Shown here in pieces: positions 1-8,465 of a DNA stretch of 64,000 bases. The notes beneath the pieces were generated by a model. The model saw only the letters and a list, made by a program, of their open reading frames with translations. It was not told where the DNA came from and did not search any database. Origin of the DNA: Poseidonibacter parvus (lineage in GTDB: Bacteria; Campylobacterota; Campylobacteria; Campylobacterales; Arcobacteraceae); NCBI RefSeq assembly GCF_001956695.1, contig NZ_CP019070.1:1426001-1490000 (forward strand). Reading direction: 5' to 3'. Every line of letters begins with the position of its first letter. The first letter of the stretch is position 1. Position numbers and translations under genes: made by a program.

Positions 1-1
1 T

Positions 2-943
2 CAACGTGAAGCAAAAATTGCAAATCATTTAGCTATTTTATTTGACGAAGAAAAGAAAGAATTAATTGAAAAAGCTGTAATGCTTTCAAAAGCTGATCTT
101 ATGTCAGAAATGGTATTTGAATTTACTGAACTTCAAGGTTTAATGGGTTACTACTATGCAAAACTAGCAGGTGAAGATGAAGCAGTATACACAGCACTAA
201 AAGAGCAATATTTACCTGATGGTGAAGACTCAGAACTTCCATCAAGTACTTTCTCTTCAATTATTGCACTTTCATATAAACTTGATAACTTAATGGGATT
301 ATTCTCTGTTGGAAAAATTCCAACAGGTTCAAAAGATCCATTTGGTCTAAGACGTGCATCTGCAGGTATTGTAAAAATTGCAATTGAGCATAAATTACCA
401 ATAGACTTATCAAAAATCATTGATGCATTAGCTTCTAATTATGAAGGTTTAGATAAAAAACAATTAGTTGAATTCTTTAATGATAGACTATTTAAAATCT
501 TTGAAGTTAATCCTTCTGTTTTAAAAGCAGTTTTAGGAAGTGGTGAAACTGACATTTACGAGATTTCACAAAAATTATGTGCTTTAAATCCAATTGTACA
601 AAGTGATTCATTTAAAGAGTATTCTTCAACATTTAAAAGAGTTGCAAATATCATTAAAGATGTTAACTTAGATGTTACTTTAACTATTAATGAATCATTA
701 CTAGAAGATGATGCAGAAAAAGAGCTTGTGTCTAAATACAATGAAGTAACTTCAAAATCATATGTTACATATGATGAAGAACTAGAAGCATTATTTGCAA
801 TGAAGCCTGAACTTGATACTTTCTTTGAAAAAGTTTTTGTAAATCATGAAGATGAAGCAATTAAAGCAAACAGAAAAAATACAATTGCTCTTGTATATCA
901 AGCATTCAAAAAAATTGCTGATATTAAAGAAATTACAATTTAA
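2..943 (+). CDS. glyS: glycine--tRNA ligase beta subunit (3' part)
   Basis: This is the C-terminal part of the beta subunit of the alpha2beta2 glycyl-tRNA synthetase, which charges tRNA-Gly in the cytoplasm. The reading frame is open from base 2, so the gene begins outside the window. The ELQGLMGYYYAKLAGE segment and the later DPFGLRRAS segment are typical of the GlyS core. The C-terminal part is the anticodon-binding region. The stop at 941-943 is followed directly by a hairpin (949-984) that probably ends the transcript. Confidence 0.93.
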   Translation, partial: QREAKIANHLAILFDEEKKELIEKAVMLSKADLMSEMVFEFTELQGLMGYYYAKLAGEDEAVYTALKEQYLPDGEDSELPSSTFSSIIALSYKLDNLMGLFSVGKIPTGSKDPFGLRRASAGIVKIAIEHKLPIDLSKIIDALASNYEGLDKKQLVEFFNDRLFKIFEVNPSVLKAVLGSGETDIYEISQKLCALNPIVQSDSFKEYSSTFKRVANIIKDVNLDVTLTINESLLEDDAEKELVSKYNEVTSKSYVTYDEELEALFAMKPELDTFFEKVFVNHEDEAIKANRKNTIALVYQAFKKIADIKEITI

Positions 944-948
944 ATTAA

Positions 949-984
949 AAAAGAGTCAAACTTTATGAAGTACTTGACTCTTTT
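949..984 (+). terminator. intrinsic terminator-like hairpin after glyS
   Basis: A perfect 11-bp stem pairs 949-959 with 974-984, and the descending arm ends in TTTT. It overlaps the start codon of the next ORF (965), so it would both end glyS transcripts and hide that start in any read-through RNA. Confidence 0.65.
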
Positions 985-1438
985 CCTTAAAATTATAGCT
1001 TATGCTATAACACTTCCCTTATTTATTATATGGTTACTTTTTTGTGCAATTATTGCACTAATTGGTGCTTTTCTTCCTAAAAAGAATATTGCTATAAATC
1101 TTGATAATGTAAAAAGAAAACAGACCGTTTGTAGTGTCTTAAATAAAAAAGGTCTATTAAGTAATGAAGAGTATAATTTTGAAACAAATGAAGTAGCTTC
1201 ACAATATGAAGGTACAGCTTTTACAGGTTATTTACTTATTTTAGCACCAATAATTTTTTTATTAAAAAATACAAGTTTTGCAGATAGTTTTGTTTTGATT
1301 ATTGTTCATAAATGGATGGATGTTCATAATTTTAAGAAACCTACTGGATATAAAGCTAATAAGTTTTATTTAGGATTAGCAAATACTTGTGTAGCAATTG
1401 CAGCTAATGTTGGGCAATTTTTACATTTACTTAAATAA
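965..1438 (+). CDS. small membrane protein of unknown function
   Basis: I do not recognise the family. The 157-residue product has one or two strongly hydrophobic segments at about residues 5-38 and another at about 88-112, so it is probably an inner-membrane protein. Residues 40-85 are polar and lie between them. It follows glyS by 21 bases, but its ATG sits in the loop of the glyS hairpin, so translation from read-through RNA would be hindered. It converges on the diguanylate cyclase gene with 21 bases between the stops. A start further downstream would delete the first membrane segment, so I keep the ATG at 965. Confidence 0.6.
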   Translation: MKYLTLFLKIIAYAITLPLFIIWLLFCAIIALIGAFLPKKNIAINLDNVKRKQTVCSVLNKKGLLSNEEYNFETNEVASQYEGTAFTGYLLILAPIIFLLKNTSFADSFVLIIVHKWMDVHNFKKPTGYKANKFYLGLANTCVAIAANVGQFLHLLK

Positions 1439-1459
1439 AATAAATTAGTTTTAAAATAT

Positions 1460-3124
1460 TTATATTATAGTAATTCTATTTTTACCTTCTTTTTTTGAAT
1501 GATACATAGCTTTATCAGCTCTTTCTAGAAGTTTTAATATGGAATCATTTTCTTTATATGAGGAAATTCCAAAACTTGCAGTTTTATATTCTGCTATATT
1601 TAGTTTATTTCTTTCTATCTTAGTTCTTAATTTTTCTGCAATCTTAAAAGCTTCCTCTTCTTTTGTTTTAGGACAAATTATAACAAATTCTTCTCCACCC
1701 CATCTTCCAACTATATCTACTTTTCTTGTATTCTTTTTTAATATTTCAGATATATCTATTAAGACTTTATCTCCAACTAAATGACCATGAACATCATTAA
1801 CATTTTTAAAATCATCAATATCTAATAAGATTAAAGAAAATGTATCTTTATATCTTTTAAAAAATAGTTCATTTGTTTCTAATATTGAATCAATTTCTTT
1901 TCTATTATTTAATTTTGTTAAATGGTCTAAAGTAGAGATAATTTTCAATTTATTTTTTTCTTTTTCTAGATCATCAGTATAGTTTAGCTTATTGATTATT
2001 GAATAAGATAAAAGTAATAAGCAAGAAAATATTGCTATCTCTCCTGGTACTTCATTCCAAGTTATAATTCCTGATGCTACTAAATAAGAATAAAGCCAAT
2101 AAATTGAAATTATAAAGAAACTAAAGGTAATAATTTTAGTTTCTTTATCTCCTTTATAAAAGAAATAAATCATAAAGAAAGTTAATATAGGAAGAGATAG
2201 AAAATTATATAAAATATCAAAATACTCATACGTTGAAGGCAGTGAATAAAATCCAAGTAAAGAACCAGCAATAGCGCAAATAAAATAAACTACATGAATT
2301 TGCCACAATCTTCCTATAAGATTAAAGGGCACTTTTTCCTTTATAGTTTTATCCATATACAAAGCCATTCCAATTGGAAAGAAAAAGAACACAGAAGCTA
2401 GTATATATTGTTTTAATAAGGGAAAGTATAAATATAATTCAATAATTTTTGCAGAAATAAGTAAATCTGCTCCTTGTGCTAAAAATAATAAACCTAGTAT
2501 TAATAATTCTACTCTTTTCCATCGTGATAAAAATGATAAAAATAGTATTACACCTACAAATATAGAAACAGAACCTACCATGATTTTTGGCATACTAGTA
2601 TTAAGTAGTTTTTTATATAAATCACTTTCTGATAATATTAAAATTTCTCCCCATAATCCTATATCAAGATAATTGGAGTAGACTCTAATATATAAATATT
2701 CTCCTGAGCTATTTTGCGGTAAAGAAATTTTATGCCAAGGCCATCCGCTAAATTTTCCTTTTCCTTCTTCATTAAAATTTCCAAAGTGATATATTTGCTC
2801 TTTTTTATAATAAAATTGAGAAATCAAATCAATACTTGAAATATATAAAATAGGGTTGTTCATTAAGTTATCAGGAATTTTAACTCTAAACCAGGCATTT
2901 GTTTTTAAAGCTCTATTTGGAGGATTACTTGGAAACTTAATCTCTTTCCATTCTTTAGAGTTTTCATTTTCTATAGTCCATTTTGGAATATCATTTTTAA
3001 AATCAGAATCTCCCCATCTATATTCCCATTTACTATTTGTTAGGTCAATAGTTTGTATTTCATCTGCAAAAGAAGAATTGATATTTAATATGATAATACA
3101 TAGGATTATAAATAACTTTTTCAT
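1460..3124 (-). CDS. diguanylate cyclase with periplasmic DISM sensor domain
   Basis: This protein makes the second messenger cyclic di-GMP from GTP. The order is a signal peptide (about 1-20), a periplasmic domain (about 25-175) resembling the 7TMR-DISM extracellular domain, a run of about seven transmembrane helices (about 180-378), and a GGDEF domain (about 395-554). The active site is GGEEF at 476-480, an active variant. An RxxD product-inhibition site (467-470, RKVD) lies exactly five residues upstream. DISM-type extracellular domains are thought to bind carbohydrate or small ligands. The gene is transcribed alone toward the small membrane protein; its ATG is at 3124. Confidence 0.9.
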   Translation of the reverse strand: MKKLFIILCIIILNINSSFADEIQTIDLTNSKWEYRWGDSDFKNDIPKWTIENENSKEWKEIKFPSNPPNRALKTNAWFRVKIPDNLMNNPILYISSIDLISQFYYKKEQIYHFGNFNEEGKGKFSGWPWHKISLPQNSSGEYLYIRVYSNYLDIGLWGEILILSESDLYKKLLNTSMPKIMVGSVSIFVGVILFLSFLSRWKRVELLILGLLFLAQGADLLISAKIIELYLYFPLLKQYILASVFFFFPIGMALYMDKTIKEKVPFNLIGRLWQIHVVYFICAIAGSLLGFYSLPSTYEYFDILYNFLSLPILTFFMIYFFYKGDKETKIITFSFFIISIYWLYSYLVASGIITWNEVPGEIAIFSCLLLLSYSIINKLNYTDDLEKEKNKLKIISTLDHLTKLNNRKEIDSILETNELFFKRYKDTFSLILLDIDDFKNVNDVHGHLVGDKVLIDISEILKKNTRKVDIVGRWGGEEFVIICPKTKEEEAFKIAEKLRTKIERNKLNIAEYKTASFGISSYKENDSILKLLERADKAMYHSKKEGKNRITII

Positions 3125-3160
3125 TACTCATTATAGTCTTATCTTATAAATAATAATATT

Positions 3161-3190
3161 AAACCATAAAGAAGATTTTCTTTATGGTTT
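3161..3190 (-). terminator. hairpin between msrA and the diguanylate cyclase gene
   Basis: A perfect 12-bp stem pairs 3161-3172 with 3179-3190 around a 6-base loop. It follows the msrA stop by 13 bases on the minus strand and has A/T-rich flanks, so it probably ends msrA. Confidence 0.55.
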
Positions 3191-3203
3191 TTATTTGTAT
3201 TGT

Positions 3204-3698
3204 TTATTGAAGAAATGATCCAAATCTCTCTGAATGGCATGTATATCCATTAGGATTTCTTACTAAATAATCCTGATGATCTGCTTCAGCAGGCCAAAAT
3301 GTATCAAAAGGTTCTAATGTTGTAACAACTGGAGCTTCCCATTTTCCTGATTCATTTACGATTTTTATAATCTCTTTAGCTGTTTTTAGTTCTTCTTCAT
3401 TTTGTATGAATATTGTTGAACGATAGCTTGATCCTATATCATTACCTTGTCTATCAATAGTTGTAGGATTGTGTATTCTAAAAAAATAATCAAGGATTTC
3501 TTTAAAAGATGTTATCGTAGGATCATAAGTAAGTTCAATACCCTCCGCATGTCCAGGATGGTTTCTATATGTTGGGTTGCTATTTTCCCCACCTTGATAA
3601 CCAACTTCTGTATCAATGATACCTTTTTGATTTCTGAATAAATCTTCCATTCCCCAAAAACAACCACCTGCAATATATGCTTTCTTATAATTTGACAT
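3204..3698 (-). CDS. msrA: peptide methionine sulfoxide reductase A
   Basis: The enzyme reduces methionine-S-sulfoxide in oxidised proteins and so repairs oxidative damage. The N-terminus carries the catalytic GGCFWGMED motif with Cys13 as nucleophile. Later parts (GYQGG, NPTYRN, HAEG, HNPTTIDRQGNDIGSSYRS, ADHQDYL) are standard for the family. The length of 164 residues fits a single-domain MsrA without a fused MsrB. Its upstream side (3699-4123) is occupied by a decayed polymerase fragment on the same strand. Confidence 0.95.
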   Translation of the reverse strand: MSNYKKAYIAGGCFWGMEDLFRNQKGIIDTEVGYQGGENSNPTYRNHPGHAEGIELTYDPTITSFKEILDYFFRIHNPTTIDRQGNDIGSSYRSTIFIQNEEELKTAKEIIKIVNESGKWEAPVVTTLEPFDTFWPAEADHQDYLVRNPNGYTCHSERFGSFLQ

Positions 3699-3713
3699 TT
3701 AATTTTCCTGTAT

Positions 3714-3963
3714 TTAAAATTTTATAATATTTTGTAAATCACTTTTATAGTAATCAAGATATTTTACATCATTTACTTTAAATTTTCCTATAGAATAAGT
3801 TTGAGTAGCTAATGACTAAGAAAACTTAGTTATGTCTCTTTTGCTACATATACATCTTTAAGAACAGAGTCTACTTTTAATGGCTTTGAGGTTTAGTAAT
3901 AAGTCATATTTATTTCCGTATTCTAACAATGAAATAATTAATAGAAAAAGGGAGGAAAATAAA
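3714..3963 (-). pseudogene. remnant of a family B DNA polymerase gene (C-terminal part)
   Basis: Reading the minus strand, three successive frames give pieces related to the C-terminus of the intact polymerase at 8466-10412. The first contains GNKYDLLLNLKAIK (intact gene: RNKYDFLLNFKATK). After a shift at about 3878 the next contains VDSVLKDVYVAKET (intact: IDLVLEKVYSLQKT). A third frame ends in VKYLDYYKSDLQNIIKF and a stop at 3714-3716. Stops and shifts rule out a working protein. Its divergence from the intact copy suggests an older, different polymerase gene rather than a recent duplication. The segments were aligned by eye. Confidence 0.75.
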
Positions 3964-3965
3964 TT

Positions 3966-4123
3966 AATGCACTTTACAATAATTTAGTTTATAACTAATT
4001 TATTGTAAGATAATTAATAAAATAATATTTAGATAAAATGAAATAAGTAATTTTAACAATGATAAATATGAATTGTCAATAAGTAATAAAATTTTTATTT
4101 TAAGATAGATAAAAAGGAAAATA
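3966..4123. other. AT-rich leader upstream of the NACHT gene
   Basis: I see no gene here. The stretch is very AT-rich and would have to contain the promoter of the NACHT gene, though no clear -35/-10 pair stands out. It ends in AAAAGGAAA, a good ribosome-binding site for the GTG at 4124. Confidence 0.4.
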
Positions 4124-6790
4124 GTGGAGATTGTGTTATATATATTAATTGGTATTACTGTAGTTTTAGTGGGGATAATTATTTATTTAATTTATAGAAG
4201 AAAAAAATATACACGAGAAAGATTTGCTTTTTTCTCTTTATTTTTACTTTTTTCAATGGCTACTTTATTTTCAGCACATGTTTTTACAAATAATAGTTTT
4301 ATTATAATAGTATATAAAATACTAAACTATTATTTTAATTTAGAGTTGGAAATACCTTATACTGACTGGAGTGGTAAAATTTGGTCAGGATTGATATATT
4401 TTATTTTTGCATCAGTTATTATTTTTATTTCGAAGAATTGGCATGGAGCTAAAAGTAGTCAAGATGTTAAACTTGAAGAAATTCATAAAGAAATGGATTT
4501 TATCAGTGCTGCATTAAAGGGCTTTAAAAGTTTTAATATACCTATAGAAAATAAAAAAGATATTGAAAATCAAGAAATAGCTACTGATTTGACGTTTTTT
4601 AATACATCAAAAGATTGGCATACTCAAGTAAAAGAGTTTTTTATATTTATTAGTTCTCAATATAAAATAACATCAAAAGATTGGTACAGTGAAGAAAACT
4701 TTTATATTGGAAAATATGGAAATATTGATATTGTTATAGTATGTTTCTTAAATAAACCATCTCTTGAAGAAATTAATGAAAAAATACTTTTATCTAAAAA
4801 AAACTGTCCTGATAGGTCTTTTAAAAAATATATAATTGCAATACAAAATGGTGTAGCAGAAAATAAAACTATTGATCATACTGATTATACTATTGATTAT
4901 AGATATAAAGAAGAACTACTAAAAAAAATTGTTAATTTTGATGAATATTTTGATTTCTTAAAAAAAGAATTTTATGAAAAAGAAATAACATCAGGTGATA
5001 ATTTAAAACTTATGGATACTTATGTTAATCAAAAATCTTTTTTACATTTACCTGAAGGTAGTAAAAAGAAAAAACAAAAAAATATTGATAATACAGAAGA
5101 GTATATAATGAAATGGGTTAACAATAAACAAGTTGGAAAACATATATCTTTATTGGGTGAATATGGACAAGGTAAAAGTAGTTTATCTTTAAAAATTGCA
5201 AATAAATTAATTGAAGATGAGAAAAGTAGAATACCAATCATTATTGAATTAAGAGGAAAAAGCCCTAAAAATGAGACTTTATTGGATGTTTTAGCTAGTT
5301 GGGCAACTAGTTTTAATATTAATGCAAAAGCAATTGAAAAGCTACTAGAGGAAGGTAAATTATTAGTTATACTAGAAGGTTTTGATGAAATGGATCTTGT
5401 TGGAGATAAATATATCAGAAGGTTACATTTTAAAAGACTTGTTGAATTTATGAGGTATGAAAAGTCAAAAGTCTTAATTACTGGAAGACCAAACTTATTT
5501 TTAGATAATCATGAAATGGAAGAATTTTTAGAGTTAAATAAAGATAATAATAATTTGTTCTACTGTAATGCTTTAATATTAAAGCATTTAGATTTAAAAC
5601 AAATAGAAGATTCATTACGAAATATTGATAGTAAAACTAAAAATGAAATGCTAAATGTTTTAAAAAATGAAAATGAGAATGTTAATTTCAAAGAATTAAT
5701 ATCTCGTCCTTCCACGCTGTATCAAGCCAGTATTATATGGAATGATTTGGATAAGAAAAATATTAATTCAGCTTCAATAATTGATAAATTTATAAAACAT
5801 TCATACTTAAGACAAGAGGAAAAATTTATTACTATAGGAAGGACCGGTGTTGAATCTATTTTAACAGTTAAGGAAAGAGAATACTTTACTCTTGGTATAG
5901 CTGTCTCAATTATTAAAAGAGATAGTTATTCAAATCAAATTAGTAATTATCAATTACATAGGACGATTACTGAGCTATATGTTAATATTCCAGATGAAGT
6001 TAGTAATGATCATATAAATGGAATTTTATTAAAAAGAAGATTAGAAGATGATCTACATAAAATAGAATCTATTTTTAATGATGTACGAGCGTCCGGAATT
6101 TTTGTAAAAGATTTAAGTAAAAATAATTATTTTAAATTTGCACATAAGTCATTTTTAGAATATTTATTTGCATTTTATTTTACTCACTATAAGTACCAAA
6201 ATGAAATTTATTATACTAAAGTTGTAAACTGTATAACAAATTCTTTTAAAGTACAGGATATTTACAAAATAAAATTAACTGATGAAATTATTCAATTTAT
6301 ATCAGAATTATTATCTAAACAAGATAACTTAAATATTTCTGATGATGTATTAGCAAGAAAACTATTAAAAACAATACTTCCTAATAAAGTTTTTAATCTT
6401 TCACCAAATTTATTCCTTAATAAGTATTTTAGGTATTTTAATGATTTTATAATATCTATATTTATTAGTATAATCTTGTATCATTTATTTACTTATGATC
6501 ATACTCAATTATCAGGAGTTTATATTTTAATAGTATTATTAATAGGTACTCCTTTTATATATATAAAAAGAATTACTAGTTTAAATAGGATTAATCAACC
6601 TCTTAAAATATGGTATAAAACATGTAGTGTAAAAGTCCCTTATACTTGTATTTATTCAGTTATATGCGAAAAATCAATTGAATCTATTCTTGATGACAGA
6701 TATCTAAATAAAACTAAAGAATTAAGTAAAATTTTTAATGATTTAAAAAATAAAGAGATAAGCAAAATAATTAACAATACATCTGAGTAA
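4124..6790 (+). CDS. membrane-anchored NACHT/STAND NTPase, candidate antiphage protein
   Basis: This 888-residue protein starts at GTG. It has about three N-terminal transmembrane segments (about 4-25, 33-55, 88-106), a polar domain (about 150-290) that I cannot assign, and a NACHT-type NTPase domain. The P-loop is GEYGQGKSS at 345-353. The Walker B region is LLVILEGFDEMD, with GFDEMD at 419-424; Glu replaces the usual first Asp. A VLITGRPN sensor-like motif follows. The later FAHKSFLEYLFAFYF segment is the typical end of NACHT helical regions. Two more hydrophobic segments lie at about 775-822. Bacterial NACHT proteins are known antiphage NLR relatives, but function here is inferred. It lies between a polymerase remnant and a phage-type helicase/polymerase pair. 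Confidence 0.8.
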   Translation: MEIVLYILIGITVVLVGIIIYLIYRRKKYTRERFAFFSLFLLFSMATLFSAHVFTNNSFIIIVYKILNYYFNLELEIPYTDWSGKIWSGLIYFIFASVIIFISKNWHGAKSSQDVKLEEIHKEMDFISAALKGFKSFNIPIENKKDIENQEIATDLTFFNTSKDWHTQVKEFFIFISSQYKITSKDWYSEENFYIGKYGNIDIVIVCFLNKPSLEEINEKILLSKKNCPDRSFKKYIIAIQNGVAENKTIDHTDYTIDYRYKEELLKKIVNFDEYFDFLKKEFYEKEITSGDNLKLMDTYVNQKSFLHLPEGSKKKKQKNIDNTEEYIMKWVNNKQVGKHISLLGEYGQGKSSLSLKIANKLIEDEKSRIPIIIELRGKSPKNETLLDVLASWATSFNINAKAIEKLLEEGKLLVILEGFDEMDLVGDKYIRRLHFKRLVEFMRYEKSKVLITGRPNLFLDNHEMEEFLELNKDNNNLFYCNALILKHLDLKQIEDSLRNIDSKTKNEMLNVLKNENENVNFKELISRPSTLYQASIIWNDLDKKNINSASIIDKFIKHSYLRQEEKFITIGRTGVESILTVKEREYFTLGIAVSIIKRDSYSNQISNYQLHRTITELYVNIPDEVSNDHINGILLKRRLEDDLHKIESIFNDVRASGIFVKDLSKNNYFKFAHKSFLEYLFAFYFTHYKYQNEIYYTKVVNCITNSFKVQDIYKIKLTDEIIQFISELLSKQDNLNISDDVLARKLLKTILPNKVFNLSPNLFLNKYFRYFNDFIISIFISIILYHLFTYDHTQLSGVYILIVLLIGTPFIYIKRITSLNRINQPLKIWYKTCSVKVPYTCIYSVICEKSIESILDDRYLNKTKELSKIFNDLKNKEISKIINNTSE

Positions 6791-7041
6791 GTAGGTATAA
6801 AACATGAAAATATTTTTCATTAATCTATATAAAAAAAGAGTATTTCTATGTGTTTATACTTAGAGTATCTTAGAGTTATTTAGATTAACAGATAGATAAT
6901 TTTCTAACTATTATAATATAATATCAAAATACACCAACTTAAGAATTAGAGAGATAACATGAATTCATACTCAGAATTAAAAGATTGTTTACTTAAATAT
7001 TCTGAAATTGAACAATAGGTTGATTTATGCAAGAATATTAC
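6791..7041. other. intergenic region with a 19-codon ORF
   Basis: The region separates two convergent genes. A weak 7-bp hairpin (6804-6820) could end the NACHT transcript. A short ORF, ATG at 6959 to TAG at 7018 with GAGAG upstream, encodes MNSYSELKDCLLKYSEIEQ. It may be the remains of a gene start or chance. Nothing else is recognisable. Confidence 0.3.
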
Positions 7042-8385
7042 TTAATTTATAATTGGTTTAACATTGTTAATTACAATATCTAAAACTTCATTTTTCTTTT
7101 TATTTATCCAACCTGTTGTTTCATCATTGTAAATGATTATATTTGCACTGTTTTTATTTTTAAATGGTCTCATAGCTCTTCCTATGATTTGTTGTAAACG
7201 TGCTGTATCTTCAAAAGGAGGGTAGGCAGGACTTGCGCAAAATACATTTTTAATAGAAGGAATATCAGTACCTTCTCCTAGAAGTTTTGAAGTTCCTATT
7301 AAAACATAATCTGTAATTTTGTTTTCTGTCAAATCAGAAAATATCTCATTTCTTTGTTTTGCTTTTGTACTTGCATCAATATATAATACATTATAAGAAG
7401 ATGATAATTCTTCTTTCAATGTTTGTCCCAATTCAAGAGTATTGACTAAAACTACAGATTGATTAGACTTAAACTTGTTTCTTTCGAACTTTAGAGAATT
7501 TTTAATATCATTTAGTATAAATTCTTTTCTCTTTTTTGATTTATCAATATTTTTCTTAAGCATTCCTAGTTTTATATTAAAATCTAATGTTCGCAAGTAT
7601 TCTTGTTCTATATCGATTTTATAATTTGTATTTTTAAATCTTATATTGGGTTGTACTAAAAAGCCATTTTTATATAAATCAATAATATCAACACTTGCCC
7701 TCTCTTCTCCAACTAAATCATAAAGTTTTTGTTCATTTTTGATATTATTTCTATATGGTGTTGCAGTAAGACCATGTTTATACATAGCAGGAATTGAAGA
7801 TACAACGTCATAATAAACACTTGCACTAGCTTTATGCATCTCATCACAAATAATCTGTGAGTATTTATCTTCTTTAACTCTTTGTAATGTTGCTTCATTG
7901 TTTAATGATTGCCATGTAGTGATTAATATAGGAGCTCCAAACTCTTTTTTTGAAGAGCTAAGTTCACCTATCATTGATGGGTCAATATCTAAAATATCTT
8001 GAAATCTTTTTTTTGTTTGCTTTACTAAATCATATTTAGGAACAATAAAAAGTGTTCTTATATTTCTTTTAGCAATTAAATATGCAGCTATGTTTGTTTT
8101 TCCAGAACCTGTAGGAGCGTAAATATAGCCTGTAAGTGTAGTTCTTGTAAATTTATCAATACAAGCTTGTTGGAAATCTCGTGCTTGAAAATTCTTAATA
8201 TTAATAGTTGCTTGATTTTTTATAATTTGACACTTATCTCTAGCGGGTACATTTACGTTCCATTTTATATCAGTACAAATATTCTTAAATTTACTTAACA
8301 ATGACAAGACTTCGCCATAAGGGAAGATTTTTTCAATAGTTCCATCTATTAGTTTAACTTGTGAGCCTATTATTAATTGCATCAT
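7042..8385 (-). CDS. superfamily 2 DEAD/DEAH-type helicase, phage-like
   Basis: An ATP-dependent helicase of 447 residues. Motif I is PTGSGKT (91-97), motif II DEMH (181-184), motif III TATPYR (207-212), and motif VI QIIGRAMRP (399-407). The GTSKLLGEGTDIP block of motif V precedes motif VI. The overall form resembles the UvsW/restriction-type SF2 helicases carried by many phages. It lies 80 bases downstream of the family B polymerase on the same strand, so the two are probably co-transcribed and may act together in DNA replication, repair or defence. I see no nuclease or methylase domain. Confidence 0.85.
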   Translation of the reverse strand: MMQLIIGSQVKLIDGTIEKIFPYGEVLSLLSKFKNICTDIKWNVNVPARDKCQIIKNQATINIKNFQARDFQQACIDKFTRTTLTGYIYAPTGSGKTNIAAYLIAKRNIRTLFIVPKYDLVKQTKKRFQDILDIDPSMIGELSSSKKEFGAPILITTWQSLNNEATLQRVKEDKYSQIICDEMHKASASVYYDVVSSIPAMYKHGLTATPYRNNIKNEQKLYDLVGEERASVDIIDLYKNGFLVQPNIRFKNTNYKIDIEQEYLRTLDFNIKLGMLKKNIDKSKKRKEFILNDIKNSLKFERNKFKSNQSVVLVNTLELGQTLKEELSSSYNVLYIDASTKAKQRNEIFSDLTENKITDYVLIGTSKLLGEGTDIPSIKNVFCASPAYPPFEDTARLQQIIGRAMRPFKNKNSANIIIYNDETTGWINKKKNEVLDIVINNVKPIIN

Positions 8386-8465
8386 ATCTCCTAAGAATAT
8401 TTCATTTTTAAGATTATATGTAAAAAAATTCTAATATTTCAAAATGATAACAATTTGTAATGTTT

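Noticed and set aside
154-420. Minus-strand ORF inside glyS, and many similar antisense ORFs across the window
   Set aside because: They mirror the codon structure of the real genes, lack ribosome sites and show no recognisable protein features.
6959-7018. 19-codon ORF as a toxin or regulatory peptide
   Set aside because: It is too short and unsupported to call a gene; mentioned only as a possible remnant.
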